A stretch of DNA of 64,000 nucleotides from the NCBI RefSeq assembly GCF_000307105.1, contig NC_018645.1, positions 5,133,906-5,197,905 of the forward strand, given 5' to 3'. Positions within the stretch are counted from its first letter, which is position 1. Every line of letters begins with the position of its first letter. Of this stretch, positions 46,153-55,763 are shown one piece after another. The position numbers and the translations under genes are program-made. Source of the stretch: Desulfobacula toluolica Tol2. Lineage in GTDB: Bacteria; Desulfobacterota; Desulfobacteria; Desulfobacterales; Desulfobacteraceae. The notes beneath the pieces are model-generated. The model was not told the DNA's origin, made no database searches, and was given only the letters and a program-made list of their open reading frames with translations.

Positions 46153-46201
46153 CTTGATCACTACGTCTCCAACTGTCCAGGCTGCAGATGTAGTGATCAA
46201 G
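46153..46201. repeat. 16-bp inverted repeat downstream of cheW
   Basis: CTTGATCACTACGTCT (46153-46168) and AGATGTAGTGATCAAG (46186-46201) pair over 16 positions with one G-U, around a 17-base loop. It lies 40 bp after the cheW stop. There is no T-run after the right arm, so it may be a mRNA-end stabilising hairpin or a Rho-type end rather than an intrinsic terminator. Confidence 0.65.
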
Positions 46202-46373
46202 CCATGAAAAACTTTAGATTCAATGTTGTTTCCTTTTTGACAGTACTTGTGCAAAATTAATTCTGATAACTGTACTTTAAATTTTCATATGAGCTTTTCC
46301 CGATTTGACAATGGCAATCTTTCATTGTATTTTTTTGGAAGTTGGATTCAATATATTATATATAAAGGTTTTT

Positions 46374-46946
46374 ATGGATAAAAACGAGTGTATTGATATT
46401 ATTCGATCAGCGGTTCAAAACGGTTCCCATCCCGGGCCTCCTGAGGCTGACCTGTTTCAGCCAACCAGTGTGATTGCGCTGTTTGTTTTTAATAAAGAAA
46501 TTGAACTGCTGTTTATTCAGAAAGCAGATATAAAGGGATATCCCTGGCGTAACCAGATGGCGTTTCCAGGCGGTCATAAAGACAAGAATGATCTTTCAAC
46601 AAAGGATACGGCATTAAGGGAACTGACCGAAGAAATGGGGATCAGCCGGGAGAATGTAGACGTTATCGGTTCTCTTGGGCATTTTCAAACTATAAACAGC
46701 AAGGATATTGAAGCATGGACCGGTATATGGAATCATAAAGACCGCATCCGGCATGATGCCTCTGAAATATCCCGGGTGTTTCAGATTCCGTTAAAGTATT
46801 TGATTGATCTGCACAAAGAAAAACAATTTCATCTGCACTCACCCAATGTCATGCTTCTTACCTACCCCTATGAAGATGTCCTGATCTGGGGTGTGACTGC
46901 CAAAATTGTATATCATCTTATAGAAATTTTGTTAAAGAACCGTTAA
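46374..46946 (+). CDS. NUDIX hydrolase, CoA-pyrophosphatase-like
   Basis: This 190-residue protein has WRNQMAFPGGHKDKND followed by the Nudix helix TALRELTEEMG. The arrangement (PGG...D...TALRE..EE.G) is that of the NudL/CoAse group, which cleaves CoA and its thioesters. ATG 46374 follows AAAGG; the frame is open upstream to 46305 but that part is an unlikely hydrophobic leader. The next gene overlaps its 3' end on the other strand. Confidence 0.85.
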   Translation: MDKNECIDIIRSAVQNGSHPGPPEADLFQPTSVIALFVFNKEIELLFIQKADIKGYPWRNQMAFPGGHKDKNDLSTKDTALRELTEEMGISRENVDVIGSLGHFQTINSKDIEAWTGIWNHKDRIRHDASEISRVFQIPLKYLIDLHKEKQFHLHSPNVMLLTYPYEDVLIWGVTAKIVYHLIEILLKNR

Positions 46947-47203
46947 TTGTTTTTAGACCGGTTTTTAAGTCTTGAAAATATTTTAACCACCAGAAATAAG
47001 CTTAAAAATGTCAGGACACCGGGGAACCATATATGTTCCTGAAAATCAGGGTTGCCTAAAGCTACAAAGACACCTGTAACAGCAAAAGCAAAGACAAAAA
47101 TCATAACAGTGATAAGTGCCTTGCAGGCAAAATTTGAATCATGCCAGGGCGTTATGGGTTTTCTGAAAAAAGGATTTTGATCTAGTTGCATTAGTATTTG
47201 CAT
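46943..47203 (-). CDS. Small two-helix membrane protein
   Basis: This 86-residue protein has two hydrophobic segments (ALITVMIFVFAFAVTGVFVAL and WFPGVLTFLSLFLVV) and a basic C-terminus (RLKNRSKNN). An internal Met at residue 5 is an alternative start. I do not recognise the family. It overlaps the NUDIX gene by four bases tail to tail. Confidence 0.6.
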   Translation of the reverse strand: MQILMQLDQNPFFRKPITPWHDSNFACKALITVMIFVFAFAVTGVFVALGNPDFQEHIWFPGVLTFLSLFLVVKIFSRLKNRSKNN

Positions 47204-47224
47204 TCCTGTTAAGGTTGTGCTAAA

Positions 47225-47272
47225 ACCACAATATATAGATTAGCTGTTATTGATAAACCACAATATATTGAG
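47225..47272 (+). promoter_or_regulatory. Tandem NrdR boxes upstream of nrdD
   Basis: ACCACAATATATAGAT (47225-47240) and ACCACAATATATTGAG (47257-47272) match the NrdR operator pattern (ACACAATATATTGTGT-like) and are 32 bp apart, that is three helical turns, the spacing usual for NrdR. They lie about 100-140 bp before nrdD. The NrdR gene itself is not in the window. Confidence 0.75.
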
Positions 47273-47367
47273 TAGGTTACTCAACTTTCCAAACAAATCA
47301 TTTTAGAGCTGTTAAAAAGATTTATAAAAGATATGTTAATTTCAATCAGATTTCAAGAGGTGGATAC

Positions 47368-49458
47368 ATGTTTGACCAAATTAAAAAACGGGATGGAAGA
47401 ATAGCTGATTTTGATTCATCAAAAATCACCTATGCCCTTCGCAAAGCAGGTGAGGCAACCGGTGAATTCAATGAAAGAGAAGCTAGAAAGATGACAATGA
47501 AAGTTGTCACCCTCATCAGAGATCTGCGTCTCGGGCCTGTTCCGGAAGTGGAAGAAATTCAGGACATTGTTGAAAGAGTTCTCCTGGATTCCCCGTTTTA
47601 TAAAACAGCCAAGGCATACATTATTTACCGGGAGCAGCACAACCAGATCAGAAAAATTGCCATTAAAGAGAATGTGGGGCTCATGGAGTCCTATATTCGA
47701 AGAATGGACTGGAAAGTCAAAGAAAACAGTAATATGAGTTATTCCCTGCAGGGATTGAACAATTACATATCTTCCGACATTACAGCAGAATACTGGCTCA
47801 ATAAAATTTATCCGCCGCAAGTCCGGGATGCACACTACAGAGGAGACCTCCATATCCATGACTTAAGCCTTTTGTCTGTCTATTGCGTGGGTTGGGATTT
47901 GCAGGATTTACTGCTTGAAGGGTTTAAAGGGGTTGCCGGAAAAGTTGAATCTTCTCCGCCCAAGCATTTCAGAAGTGCGCTGGGCCAAATCGTCAATTTT
48001 TTCTATACTCTTCAGGGCGAAGCAGCCGGTGCCCAGGCCATGTCAAATTTTGACACCCTCCTGGCGCCTTTTATCAGAAAAGACGGCTTGTCATACAAAG
48101 AGGTGAAACAGGCTCTTCAAGAATTCATATTTAACATCAATATTCCTACAAGAGTCGGTTTTCAGACTCCTTTTACAAACATCACCATGGATTTGATTGT
48201 GCCGTCCACTTTAAAGGATTCACCTGTTATCCTTGGTGGAGAATATGGCGAGCAAACCTATGCCTGGTATCAGGAAGAAATGGATATGCTGAATTCTGCA
48301 TTTGCAGAAGTCATGATGGAAGGGGATGCAAAAGGCAGGGTGTTTACGTTCCCGATCCCGACTTATAATATTACCGAGGATTTTGACTGGAGTAATCCAA
48401 ACCTTGAAAATATCTGGAAGATGACCGGAAAATACGGGATTCCCTATTTTTCAAATTTTGTAAATTCCGATATGGACCCGGAAGACGCCCGTTCCATGTG
48501 CTGCCGCTTGAGGCTGGACAACCGGGTGCTGAAAAAAAGAGGGGGCGGCCTGTTCGGTGCCAATCCATTGACCGGTTCCATTGGTGTTGTCACTTTAAAT
48601 CTGCCGAGAGTCGGTTATCTGGCAAAAGATAGAAATGATTTTTTTGAACGACTGGATGCTCTTGTTGATTGTTCGGCAGACTCATTGAGCATCAAACGAA
48701 AAATACTTGAAAAATTTACAGAGGGTGATCTTTATCCCTATTCAAAATTTTATTTGCGAAAAATCAAAGAAAACACCGGTGTCTACTGGCGGAACCATTT
48801 TTCAACCATCGGCATCCTGGGTATGAATGAAGCCTGTATCAATTTTCTGGGTGAAGCTATTGCCACACAAAAAGGCCATGAGTTTGCCGTAAGTGTCATG
48901 GATCATATCAGACGCAGGTTGGAACAATTGCAGGAAACAACAGGTGAAATTTTCAATCTTGAAGCAACGCCCGCCGAAGGTACGACCTATCGGTTTGCCA
49001 GTATGGACAAGGCCAGATTTGACAATATCATCTGTGCCAATGAAGAAGAATACACCCAGGGTAAAGATCCGTTTTATACCAATTCCACTCACCTGCCTGT
49101 AAACTATACTGATGATATTTTTGAAGCTCTGGAACTTCAGGATCAGCTCCAGACCAAATATACCGGTGGAACGGTTCAACACCTTTTCCTGGGTGAAGAA
49201 GTTGAGGATATTGAGGTGGTGAAAAATTTGGTAAAAAAGGTTTCCGGTGCATTTAGACTTCCATATTTTACATTGACTCCGACATTCAGCGTCTGTCCGT
49301 CCCATGGATACCTTTCAGGCAAGCATGAAACCTGTGACACCTGTGGTGCAAAAACAGAGGTGTATTCAAGGGTTGTTGGATACTTAAGGCCGGTTGGACA
49401 ATGGAATAACGGAAAACAAACGGAATTTGCCATGCGCAAAACATTTAAGGTGTCCTGA
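47368..49458 (+). CDS. nrdD: Anaerobic ribonucleoside-triphosphate reductase
   Basis: This 696-residue class III ribonucleotide reductase has an N-terminal ATP-cone (VKKRDGRIADFDSSKI-like start), catalytic core segments such as GDLHIHDLSLLSVYC and FTFPIPTYNIT, a C-terminal zinc site (CPSHGYLSGKHETCDTCGAK) and the glycyl radical site RVVGYLRPVGQW. It reduces NTPs using a glycyl radical made by NrdG, encoded 20 bp downstream. This marks a strictly anaerobic or facultative lifestyle. Confidence 0.96.
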   Translation: MFDQIKKRDGRIADFDSSKITYALRKAGEATGEFNEREARKMTMKVVTLIRDLRLGPVPEVEEIQDIVERVLLDSPFYKTAKAYIIYREQHNQIRKIAIKENVGLMESYIRRMDWKVKENSNMSYSLQGLNNYISSDITAEYWLNKIYPPQVRDAHYRGDLHIHDLSLLSVYCVGWDLQDLLLEGFKGVAGKVESSPPKHFRSALGQIVNFFYTLQGEAAGAQAMSNFDTLLAPFIRKDGLSYKEVKQALQEFIFNINIPTRVGFQTPFTNITMDLIVPSTLKDSPVILGGEYGEQTYAWYQEEMDMLNSAFAEVMMEGDAKGRVFTFPIPTYNITEDFDWSNPNLENIWKMTGKYGIPYFSNFVNSDMDPEDARSMCCRLRLDNRVLKKRGGGLFGANPLTGSIGVVTLNLPRVGYLAKDRNDFFERLDALVDCSADSLSIKRKILEKFTEGDLYPYSKFYLRKIKENTGVYWRNHFSTIGILGMNEACINFLGEAIATQKGHEFAVSVMDHIRRRLEQLQETTGEIFNLEATPAEGTTYRFASMDKARFDNIICANEEEYTQGKDPFYTNSTHLPVNYTDDIFEALELQDQLQTKYTGGTVQHLFLGEEVEDIEVVKNLVKKVSGAFRLPYFTLTPTFSVCPSHGYLSGKHETCDTCGAKTEVYSRVVGYLRPVGQWNNGKQTEFAMRKTFKVS

Positions 49459-49478
49459 CAGAAAGGTCTGAATAAAAT

Positions 49479-50183
49479 ATGAAGATTGGCGGATTTCAAA
49501 AAAACACCCTGATTGATTTTCCTGGAACCATTGCATGCATTGTTTTTACAAAAGGTTGTAATTTTATCTGCCCGTATTGCCATAACCCTGATCTTGTGGC
49601 CACCCCAAAAAAGGTGGCCACAGATCTGTTTGATGAAAACAAGATTTTTAACTTTCTTGAAAAAAGGAAAGGATTGTTGGAAGGGGTTGTTATTTCAGGC
49701 GGAGAGCCCACGCTGCAAGAAGATCTGATTGCATTCAGCAGGATCATCAAGGATATGGGATACCGGTTGAAGCTGGACACGAACGGAACCCGTCCTGAAA
49801 TACTGGCAAAGCTTTTTGAACAAGAACTGGTTGATTTTGTATCAATGGATATCAAAACCTGTCTTGAAAAATATCATCTTGTGGTGCCGGGAAAATTTGA
49901 TGCAAAAAAAATTTATGAAAGTATCCGCCTTTTGATGAACAAAGCGCCCGCCTATGAGTTCAGAACTACTTGCGTCAGACCCTTTATCAACAAAAAAATC
50001 ATGACCGATATCGGTAAAATGATAATGGGTGCCTCAACATATAATCTTCAGAAATGTTCCAGGAATGTAACCGTACTGGACCCCAAATTTTTAAAAGCCG
50101 ATCATAATTTTTTTTCCGACAAACAGATGCTTGAACTCAAAGCAATAATCGATAAATATGTTACAACATCCGTGGTGCGTTAA
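49479..50183 (+). CDS. nrdG: Anaerobic ribonucleotide reductase activating protein (radical SAM)
   Basis: This 234-residue radical SAM enzyme has the CxxxCxxC cluster motif in GCNFICPYCHNPDLV (residues 27-41), and GGEPTLQEDL and LKLDTNGTRPEIL downstream. It generates the glycyl radical on NrdD. The first residues MKIGGFQKNTLIDFPG are typical of the NrdG2-type activases. It is in an operon with nrdD. Confidence 0.92.
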   Translation: MKIGGFQKNTLIDFPGTIACIVFTKGCNFICPYCHNPDLVATPKKVATDLFDENKIFNFLEKRKGLLEGVVISGGEPTLQEDLIAFSRIIKDMGYRLKLDTNGTRPEILAKLFEQELVDFVSMDIKTCLEKYHLVVPGKFDAKKIYESIRLLMNKAPAYEFRTTCVRPFINKKIMTDIGKMIMGASTYNLQKCSRNVTVLDPKFLKADHNFFSDKQMLELKAIIDKYVTTSVVR

Positions 50184-50213
50184 AAATGAAAATTTTTTAA
50201 AAAGGAAGCAGCC

Positions 50214-51422
50214 ATGGAATATCCTCTTGTAAAAGCCTGTATTGACCTTGATGCAATTCAACACAATGTTCAACATCTAAAACAGATGATACCCGGGCAG
50301 TCTAAATTCATGGCAGTTGTCAAAGCTAATGCTTATGGACACGGCGCAATAAGGGTTGCACAAAAAGCCTTGAAAAGTGGTGCCGACTGGCTGGGTATTG
50401 CCAGGCTCAATGAGGCTGTTGAACTAAGAGAGGCCGGTATCCAGGCCCCCATACTGATGTTCGGATATATCCATCCGTCACAGGTTAGAGTGGCTGTCGA
50501 CCTTGATCTGGTGATAACGGTTTATGAATTTGAGATGGCCCAACAGTTGTCCAGGGAGGCCAGGCGGTCAAACAAATATGTTAAAGCCCATTTGAAAGTG
50601 GATACCGGTATGGGTCGGGTCGGCATGATTATTGATAAAACTGATAAAAAGCCGTCATGTCAAGCAGCAGAAAAGCAAAGAGAAATAAAGCAATCTGCAA
50701 GAAAAAAAGCGGTAAAAGAAATTAAAAAAATTTTAAGATTGCCGGGTATTGATCTCAACGGGATTTATACTCATTTTGCCGCTGCCGACAGCAAGGATAA
50801 AACTTATACACAAATGCAGATAGATCTGTTTACATCTTTACTGGAGGATTTAAGAAAAGAGGCAGTGGATCTTGAAGTGTGCCATGCGGCCAACAGTGCC
50901 GGTATTATTAGATTTGCCCGGTCTCATTTTGATATGGTGAGAGCTGGAATTTCTCTTTACGGACTCTATCCGTCTTTTGAGGTTGACCAATCAAAGGTGG
51001 CACTTGTACCTGCCATGTCATTAACCTCCATTGTGACGGCGGTCAGAAATGTTCCCAAAGGCTTTTATGTCAGTTACGGAAGAACCCATAAAACCCAAAA
51101 GCCTACACGCCTTGCATCAATACCTGTAGGCTATGCAGACGGTTTTTCAAGACTGTTTTCATCCAATGGCACCATGCTTGTGAAAGGATACAAGGCACCA
51201 ATTGTAGGAAGGGTCTGCATGGATCAGACCATGATTGATGTGGGAGACATACCTGATGTAAAAACAGGCGATGAAGTTGTATTGATAGGATCACAGGGCA
51301 ATAAAACCATTAGTGCGGATGAGTTGGCAAAAAAGATAAATACAATCAATTATGAAATTGTGTCTGCTTTAACATCCAGAGTAGAAAGGATTTATTCAGA
51401 TTCAGGGTCTGTCTCAGGATAA
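50214..51422 (+). CDS. alr: Alanine racemase
   Basis: This 402-residue PLP enzyme makes D-alanine for peptidoglycan. The PLP lysine is in AVVKANAYGHGA (residue about 39), and the opposing catalytic tyrosine region is YVSYGRTHKT. VDTGMGRVGM and GRVCMDQTMIDVG are classic. A Lys- and Gln-rich insertion of about 30 residues (around 140-170) is longer than in most Alr proteins. Its end overlaps the convergent regulator gene by 31 bp. Confidence 0.95.
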   Translation: MEYPLVKACIDLDAIQHNVQHLKQMIPGQSKFMAVVKANAYGHGAIRVAQKALKSGADWLGIARLNEAVELREAGIQAPILMFGYIHPSQVRVAVDLDLVITVYEFEMAQQLSREARRSNKYVKAHLKVDTGMGRVGMIIDKTDKKPSCQAAEKQREIKQSARKKAVKEIKKILRLPGIDLNGIYTHFAAADSKDKTYTQMQIDLFTSLLEDLRKEAVDLEVCHAANSAGIIRFARSHFDMVRAGISLYGLYPSFEVDQSKVALVPAMSLTSIVTAVRNVPKGFYVSYGRTHKTQKPTRLASIPVGYADGFSRLFSSNGTMLVKGYKAPIVGRVCMDQTMIDVGDIPDVKTGDEVVLIGSQGNKTISADELAKKINTINYEIVSALTSRVERIYSDSGSVSG

Positions 51423-52309
51423 ATCATTTTACCGGTCATTGACAAATCATATCCACCGTATTGTTTGGCAGTGTTCTGAATCACCTTTCCTTTTAAAAGA
51501 GATAGAAAAAGTTGAACTCCTTTGTCAAAGAACCGTTCCTTGGTGATTAGCAAATCAAATCGTTCCTTGCAGACAGGAATGAAATCAAGCCCCAGGATAC
51601 TGGCAACCGGTCTGATGCCCGGACCTGCATCTGCTTTTTTCATGAGGATTTCCAAACCTACATCCATGTGCCTTGCCACGGTGTTATCATACCCGTTTAT
51701 GGATTCAATGTTTATCCCTGATTTTTTCAGTTCCCTGTCAAAAAGCTGCCGGGTTCCAGTCCCCAACTGACGATTGATGATTTTGATATCTTTGTTGCAA
51801 AGGTCGTTTGCAGACCGGATATTTTTGGGATTTGATTTTTGGACAATAATACCCTGCTCTCTTAAACAAAAATTTACAACAGCCGGCATCTGATCCATTT
51901 CATCTTTTAAAAATGGAAAATTATAATCTTCATTGTCTGCGACAAGATGGCTTGAGGCAATATGGCAAAGATTCTGCTTTAAGGCTTTTAACCCTCCCAT
52001 GGAACCTGCAATGCCGAACATGGCCATATGGTCTTCGTGCTTTATATTAAAAGTTGAAATAATTTTGTCCAGCAACAAGTCATTGCTGCCGGCAATAAGA
52101 ACAAGCCCGTGATAAGGGGGAAGTTTGGCAAGTTGCGGGTAATTTTCCGTTCCCAGTTCCACCCATTGACGAACAAGGTTTATAGGAAAAATCCATTTTC
52201 CAGTTACTTTAGAAGCAGGCAGGCCTTTTTCCGCAATGAGGGAATATACCATTTTCTCATTTACATTTAAAAATTTTGCAATTTCTTTTGTTGAAAAAAG
52301 TTCACCCAT
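51392..52309 (-). CDS. Excisionase-type HTH regulator with periplasmic-binding-protein-like domain
   Basis: This 305-residue protein has an N-terminal MerR/excisionase HTH (FSTKEIAKFLNVNEKMVYSL ... KVTGKWIFP) and a C-terminal PBP-like domain from about residue 90, with MFGIAGSMGGLKAL, INRQLGTGTRQLFD and DAGPGIRPVASILG. Proteins with this architecture usually sense a small ligand, often molybdate, tungstate or a cofactor precursor. The mobB gene diverges from it, which fits a Mo/W regulator. The ligand is inferred. Confidence 0.8.
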   Translation of the reverse strand: MGELFSTKEIAKFLNVNEKMVYSLIAEKGLPASKVTGKWIFPINLVRQWVELGTENYPQLAKLPPYHGLVLIAGSNDLLLDKIISTFNIKHEDHMAMFGIAGSMGGLKALKQNLCHIASSHLVADNEDYNFPFLKDEMDQMPAVVNFCLREQGIIVQKSNPKNIRSANDLCNKDIKIINRQLGTGTRQLFDRELKKSGINIESINGYDNTVARHMDVGLEILMKKADAGPGIRPVASILGLDFIPVCKERFDLLITKERFFDKGVQLFLSLLKGKVIQNTAKQYGGYDLSMTGKMIYPETDPESE

Positions 52310-52530
52310 AGCCGATCTCCATTTTATTTTAATATAAAATCATTATCATTTTTTCAGTGACTCGTTATGCTTTCATTAAAGCACAATCAGTTTTTATACC
52401 ATAAAATTTATCATACAAGTGAGTTCTTTTTTTGTAAAGATCTTCAATGGTCTGTTATCCTGCTTGACTTTCCTTGTTTTGAACACTATTTTTATAAAAA
52501 ATTTAATCAACAGCAGCAAAGATAAAGTCT

Positions 52531-53025
52531 ATGAAACCAAAAATAATTACCATTGTAGGAAAATCAAACTCCGGCAAAACCACTCTTCTTGAAAAACTGA
52601 TCGCCTGCCTTACACAACGAGGGTATAAAATAGGATCTGTAAAACATGCTCATGATGGATTTGAGATGGACAAAGAAGGCAAAGACAGCTGGCGTCACAG
52701 AAAAGCAGGTGCCAAATCGACCCTTGTGATTACTCACAATAAAGCTGCCATAATTAAAGATGACACGACAAGTTATATTGAAAAGATGAAATATTATCTT
52801 TCTGATATGGACATAATTCTGGCCGAAGGCTTCAAAAAGCAAACACTTCCGAAAATAGAAATTTTCAGGACACAAAGTGTACATAAAAAACCATTGTGTA
52901 TGGATGATAAAAATATGATCGCCTTTGTTACGGATTCGGACCACAAGCCGGATGTGCCTATATTCGGACTGGAAGATATAACGAAGATAGCCGATTTTAT
53001 TGAATCAAATTTTCTAAAAAATTAA
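52531..53025 (+). CDS. mobB: MobB-like molybdopterin-guanine dinucleotide biosynthesis protein, second copy
   Basis: This 164-residue P-loop protein has Walker A GKSNSGKTTLLEKL, then IGSVKHAHDGFEMDKEGKDS and HRKAGAKSTLVIT, typical of MobB, and ILAEGFKKQTLPKIEIFR. It is clearly related to but distinct from the copy at 35473-35988. It is divergent from the HTH-PBP regulator, which may control it. Confidence 0.9.
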   Translation: MKPKIITIVGKSNSGKTTLLEKLIACLTQRGYKIGSVKHAHDGFEMDKEGKDSWRHRKAGAKSTLVITHNKAAIIKDDTTSYIEKMKYYLSDMDIILAEGFKKQTLPKIEIFRTQSVHKKPLCMDDKNMIAFVTDSDHKPDVPIFGLEDITKIADFIESNFLKN

Positions 53026-53029
53026 CCAA

Positions 53030-53911
53030 GTGCAAAACAAAATTATTAGACAAAACAAAAAATACCCGTCATCTGCCTGGGCTGTTGTCTGGTTTGTTTT
53101 TTTTATGGCTGCCGCGTGTATGGCAGATCAGGATCAATCCGGCATTTATAATTGTGTTACCCGATTTGAGAACGGGGCCATCAATTGGAGTACCGGAAAA
53201 ATAACAGCCATTGGCAAGGCGTCACCTGAAGATAATAGAAAAGGCTCGCATAAATCAGTGCCTGGATCGGCAAGGGCTGATGCAAACAGGCAGATCATAG
53301 AGATTTTAAAACAAATAAAAATTAATGCTGCATTGACTGTGGGCGAGTATGCCTCTAAAAATGATTTTATTTTAGCGGGTATGGAAAAAACAGCAAGGGA
53401 TGCCATTATTATGAATCAGTATTATACTTCTGCCCTTGCCGTGGAAATAATGATTGAAACTTCTATGTTTGGGGGTTTTTTACAATTGGTATTGCCGGAA
53501 GATATTTTACAGATACCTATAATTAATCCTATAATACAACAGGAAAACATTAAAGTAAGAGGGTATAATTTTTATACGGGTCTGATCATTGATGCAAGAG
53601 GGTTGGGGGTTGAGCCGGTTCTTAATCCTGTGGTTGTCAGTGAACAGGGCCATGAAATATATTCTTTTGTTTTTATCAGCAGGGAATTTGCCGTTCAAAA
53701 CGGGGTGTGCAAGTATCTTTGCAGTATGGACCAGGCATTAAAGGACAAAAGAACCGGCCTGCACCCCCTGGTTTTGACCGGACTTCGCAAACAAGAAAAA
53801 CCCAATGCCACCATTGTTATCAGCATGTCAGATTATCGCCTGTTGGAAAAAGCAACAGAACGTCATACCTTTTTAAAAGAATGCCGGGTTATTATCGTGA
53901 AGGATCAATAA
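53030..53911 (+). CDS. Secreted protein of unknown function (LPP20-like segment)
   Basis: This 293-residue protein starts at GTG 53030 just after mobB. It has a basic N-terminus, a hydrophobic stretch around residues 15-30 and a likely cleavage after ACMA. A segment SARADANRQIIEILKQIKIN resembles the repeated helix of LPP20-type lipoproteins, which use ARA.A...L. The rest (GFLQLVLPEDILQIP, YTGLIIDARGLGVEPVLNP) suggests an envelope protein. I do not recognise a specific family. Confidence 0.55.
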   Translation: MQNKIIRQNKKYPSSAWAVVWFVFFMAAACMADQDQSGIYNCVTRFENGAINWSTGKITAIGKASPEDNRKGSHKSVPGSARADANRQIIEILKQIKINAALTVGEYASKNDFILAGMEKTARDAIIMNQYYTSALAVEIMIETSMFGGFLQLVLPEDILQIPIINPIIQQENIKVRGYNFYTGLIIDARGLGVEPVLNPVVVSEQGHEIYSFVFISREFAVQNGVCKYLCSMDQALKDKRTGLHPLVLTGLRKQEKPNATIVISMSDYRLLEKATERHTFLKECRVIIVKDQ

Positions 53912-54743
53912 GGGCATTATCAATTAACCTTGTTTTTCCGATTTTCACGGCCAACGCCAATAAAACCTGATTTTCAATACTGTCAACATGATCAAGGGTT
54001 TGGGGATCACAAAAGCAGATATACTCTGGAGTTGTTTGTGAAAATGTTTTAAAAAAAGTTTCCATCTTATGTTTGATTTTCCCGGAATCTTTTTCTCCCT
54101 TGGCAATCAATTCTTTTGCCAGGTTCAATGATTGCCAGAGGCTTAAGGCTGATGCCCTTTGAGATTTGGAAAGATATGCATTGCGCGAACTCATTGCAAG
54201 ACCATCTTTTTCACGTATGATATCGCCTGCTATGATCTTGATGTCAAAATCCAGATCAAGCGTTAATTGTCGAATAATCTGAAGCTGCTGATAATCTTTT
54301 TGTCCGAATACAGCCATATCCGGCATAACAATGTTAAACAATTTAGTGACCACGGTTGCAACTCCTGTAAAATGGACCGGCCTGAATTTTCCGCATAAAT
54401 GATCGGGAAGATATTTGAGCCGTATTTCAGTCTGATAATTTTCAGGATAGATATTTTCTTTGTTGGGCAGAAAAACCGCTGTTGCACCCGCTTTTTTTGC
54501 AAGTGACAAATCATTTTCAATATTGGAAGGATAAGAATCCAAGTCTTCATTGGGTCCGAATTGAGTCGGATTTACAAAGATGCTGAGTACCAGCTCATCA
54601 CACAATGGAGCACCTTTTTCCATCAGGGAGATGTGTCCCTGGTGCAAATATCCCATGGTAGGGACAAAGCATATGGTTTTTGATTCTTTTTTTTTGTTTT
54701 TTGACCATTCCTGCATTTCAGATTTTATTTTTAAAATATCCAC
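53892..54743 (-). CDS. panC: Pantothenate synthetase
   Basis: This 283-residue enzyme joins pantoate and beta-alanine. FVPTMGYLHQGHISLM has the HxGH nucleotide-binding signature, FVNPTQFGPNEDLDSYP and VFGQKDYQQLQIIRQL follow, and KDGLAMSSRNAYLS carries the KMSKS-like loop. Length is normal. It overlaps the preceding convergent gene by 20 bp. Confidence 0.96.
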   Translation of the reverse strand: MDILKIKSEMQEWSKNKKKESKTICFVPTMGYLHQGHISLMEKGAPLCDELVLSIFVNPTQFGPNEDLDSYPSNIENDLSLAKKAGATAVFLPNKENIYPENYQTEIRLKYLPDHLCGKFRPVHFTGVATVVTKLFNIVMPDMAVFGQKDYQQLQIIRQLTLDLDFDIKIIAGDIIREKDGLAMSSRNAYLSKSQRASALSLWQSLNLAKELIAKGEKDSGKIKHKMETFFKTFSQTTPEYICFCDPQTLDHVDSIENQVLLALAVKIGKTRLIDNALIDPSR

Positions 54744-55143
54744 TATTTTTTCAACTCCTCTATAACGTCAATTTCAATTTTCAATATAATACACGGTTTC
54801 TTTGTAAAATATCCGGGACCTGAATCATTGATAATTCATACATCTTCTGATTCGGAAAATCCACTGGCAATGATTGTTTTTTATCTTTTATAAATATTTT
54901 TGGCATTTGCAAAACTTGATCCATTGAATCATGAAACCTGCAAATATACTCGTGATTTGGGTATGTTTAAAAGCCACGTGCTAAAAAATGGATAATCAAA
55001 GATTAGAAATATTCATACAACTCATAGACAACAGAAGAGTTCTGTTCATTTTTATTAAACTATGATAAAAAGATTCGACAAAATGACATATTATTTATTA
55101 ATAATAATAGATATTTATAAACACTTTTAACAAGGATGAATGC
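54744..55143. other. 400-bp AT-rich intergenic region
   Basis: Between panC (minus) and the RdgC-like gene (plus). AAGGA is present before ATG 55144. No gene, RNA family or member of the dispersed repeat was recognised. Confidence 0.5.
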
Positions 55144-55758
55144 ATGGGATTAATTTCTTCAACACACTCTGTCAGCCGGTATCATATTGACGGAAAAATT
55201 GAGGGTTCAATAACAGAAGAAGTGCGAAATAACTTGATAAAATATTCAATTCCAAAAATAGAAAGTGAGTATGATGAAATTTCAGCCGGATGGACACCGG
55301 TTGAAAGCCCGTATAATCCTGATTTTGAAAAATTTTCTTTTCAGTTTGGAACCTATTTTCTTTTTTCTTTGAGAATTGATAAAAAATCAATTCCAGCCAA
55401 AGTGATCCAAAAACATATGGCCATTGAAATTGAAAAAAAAAAGGAAGAATCAGGAAGAGATTTTATTTCTAAAAATGAAAAATCAGAAATAAAGGAGATG
55501 GTCACAGATATTTTAATGCATAAGATACCGTCCATTCCCAATGTGTATGATGTACTCTGGAATTATGAAGAAAATAACCTTTATTTGTATACCACACAGA
55601 AAGCCGCCAATGAATTTTTTGAAACCCTGTTTTTAAAATCCTTTAATTTAAAACCCATTCGTCTGTTTCCATATACAATTGTTGAAACAAAATCAAATTT
55701 TTCAGACCCGCAAAAAGACAGGGTACTTTCACTTGTTCCCGTAACATATTCGAGGTGA
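55144..55758 (+). CDS. RdgC-like recombination-associated protein
   Basis: This 204-residue protein has the pattern of the short deltaproteobacterial RdgC relatives: SVSRYHIDGKIEGSITEEV, AGWTPVESPYNPDFEKFSFQF, LFSLRIDKKSIPAKVIQKHM and a C-terminal FLKSFNLKPIRLFPYTI. RdgC binds double-stranded DNA and limits RecA activity. It is about two-thirds the length of E. coli RdgC. The next gene is tightly linked. Confidence 0.65.
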   Translation: MGLISSTHSVSRYHIDGKIEGSITEEVRNNLIKYSIPKIESEYDEISAGWTPVESPYNPDFEKFSFQFGTYFLFSLRIDKKSIPAKVIQKHMAIEIEKKKEESGRDFISKNEKSEIKEMVTDILMHKIPSIPNVYDVLWNYEENNLYLYTTQKAANEFFETLFLKSFNLKPIRLFPYTIVETKSNFSDPQKDRVLSLVPVTYSR

Positions 55759-55763
55759 TTTTT

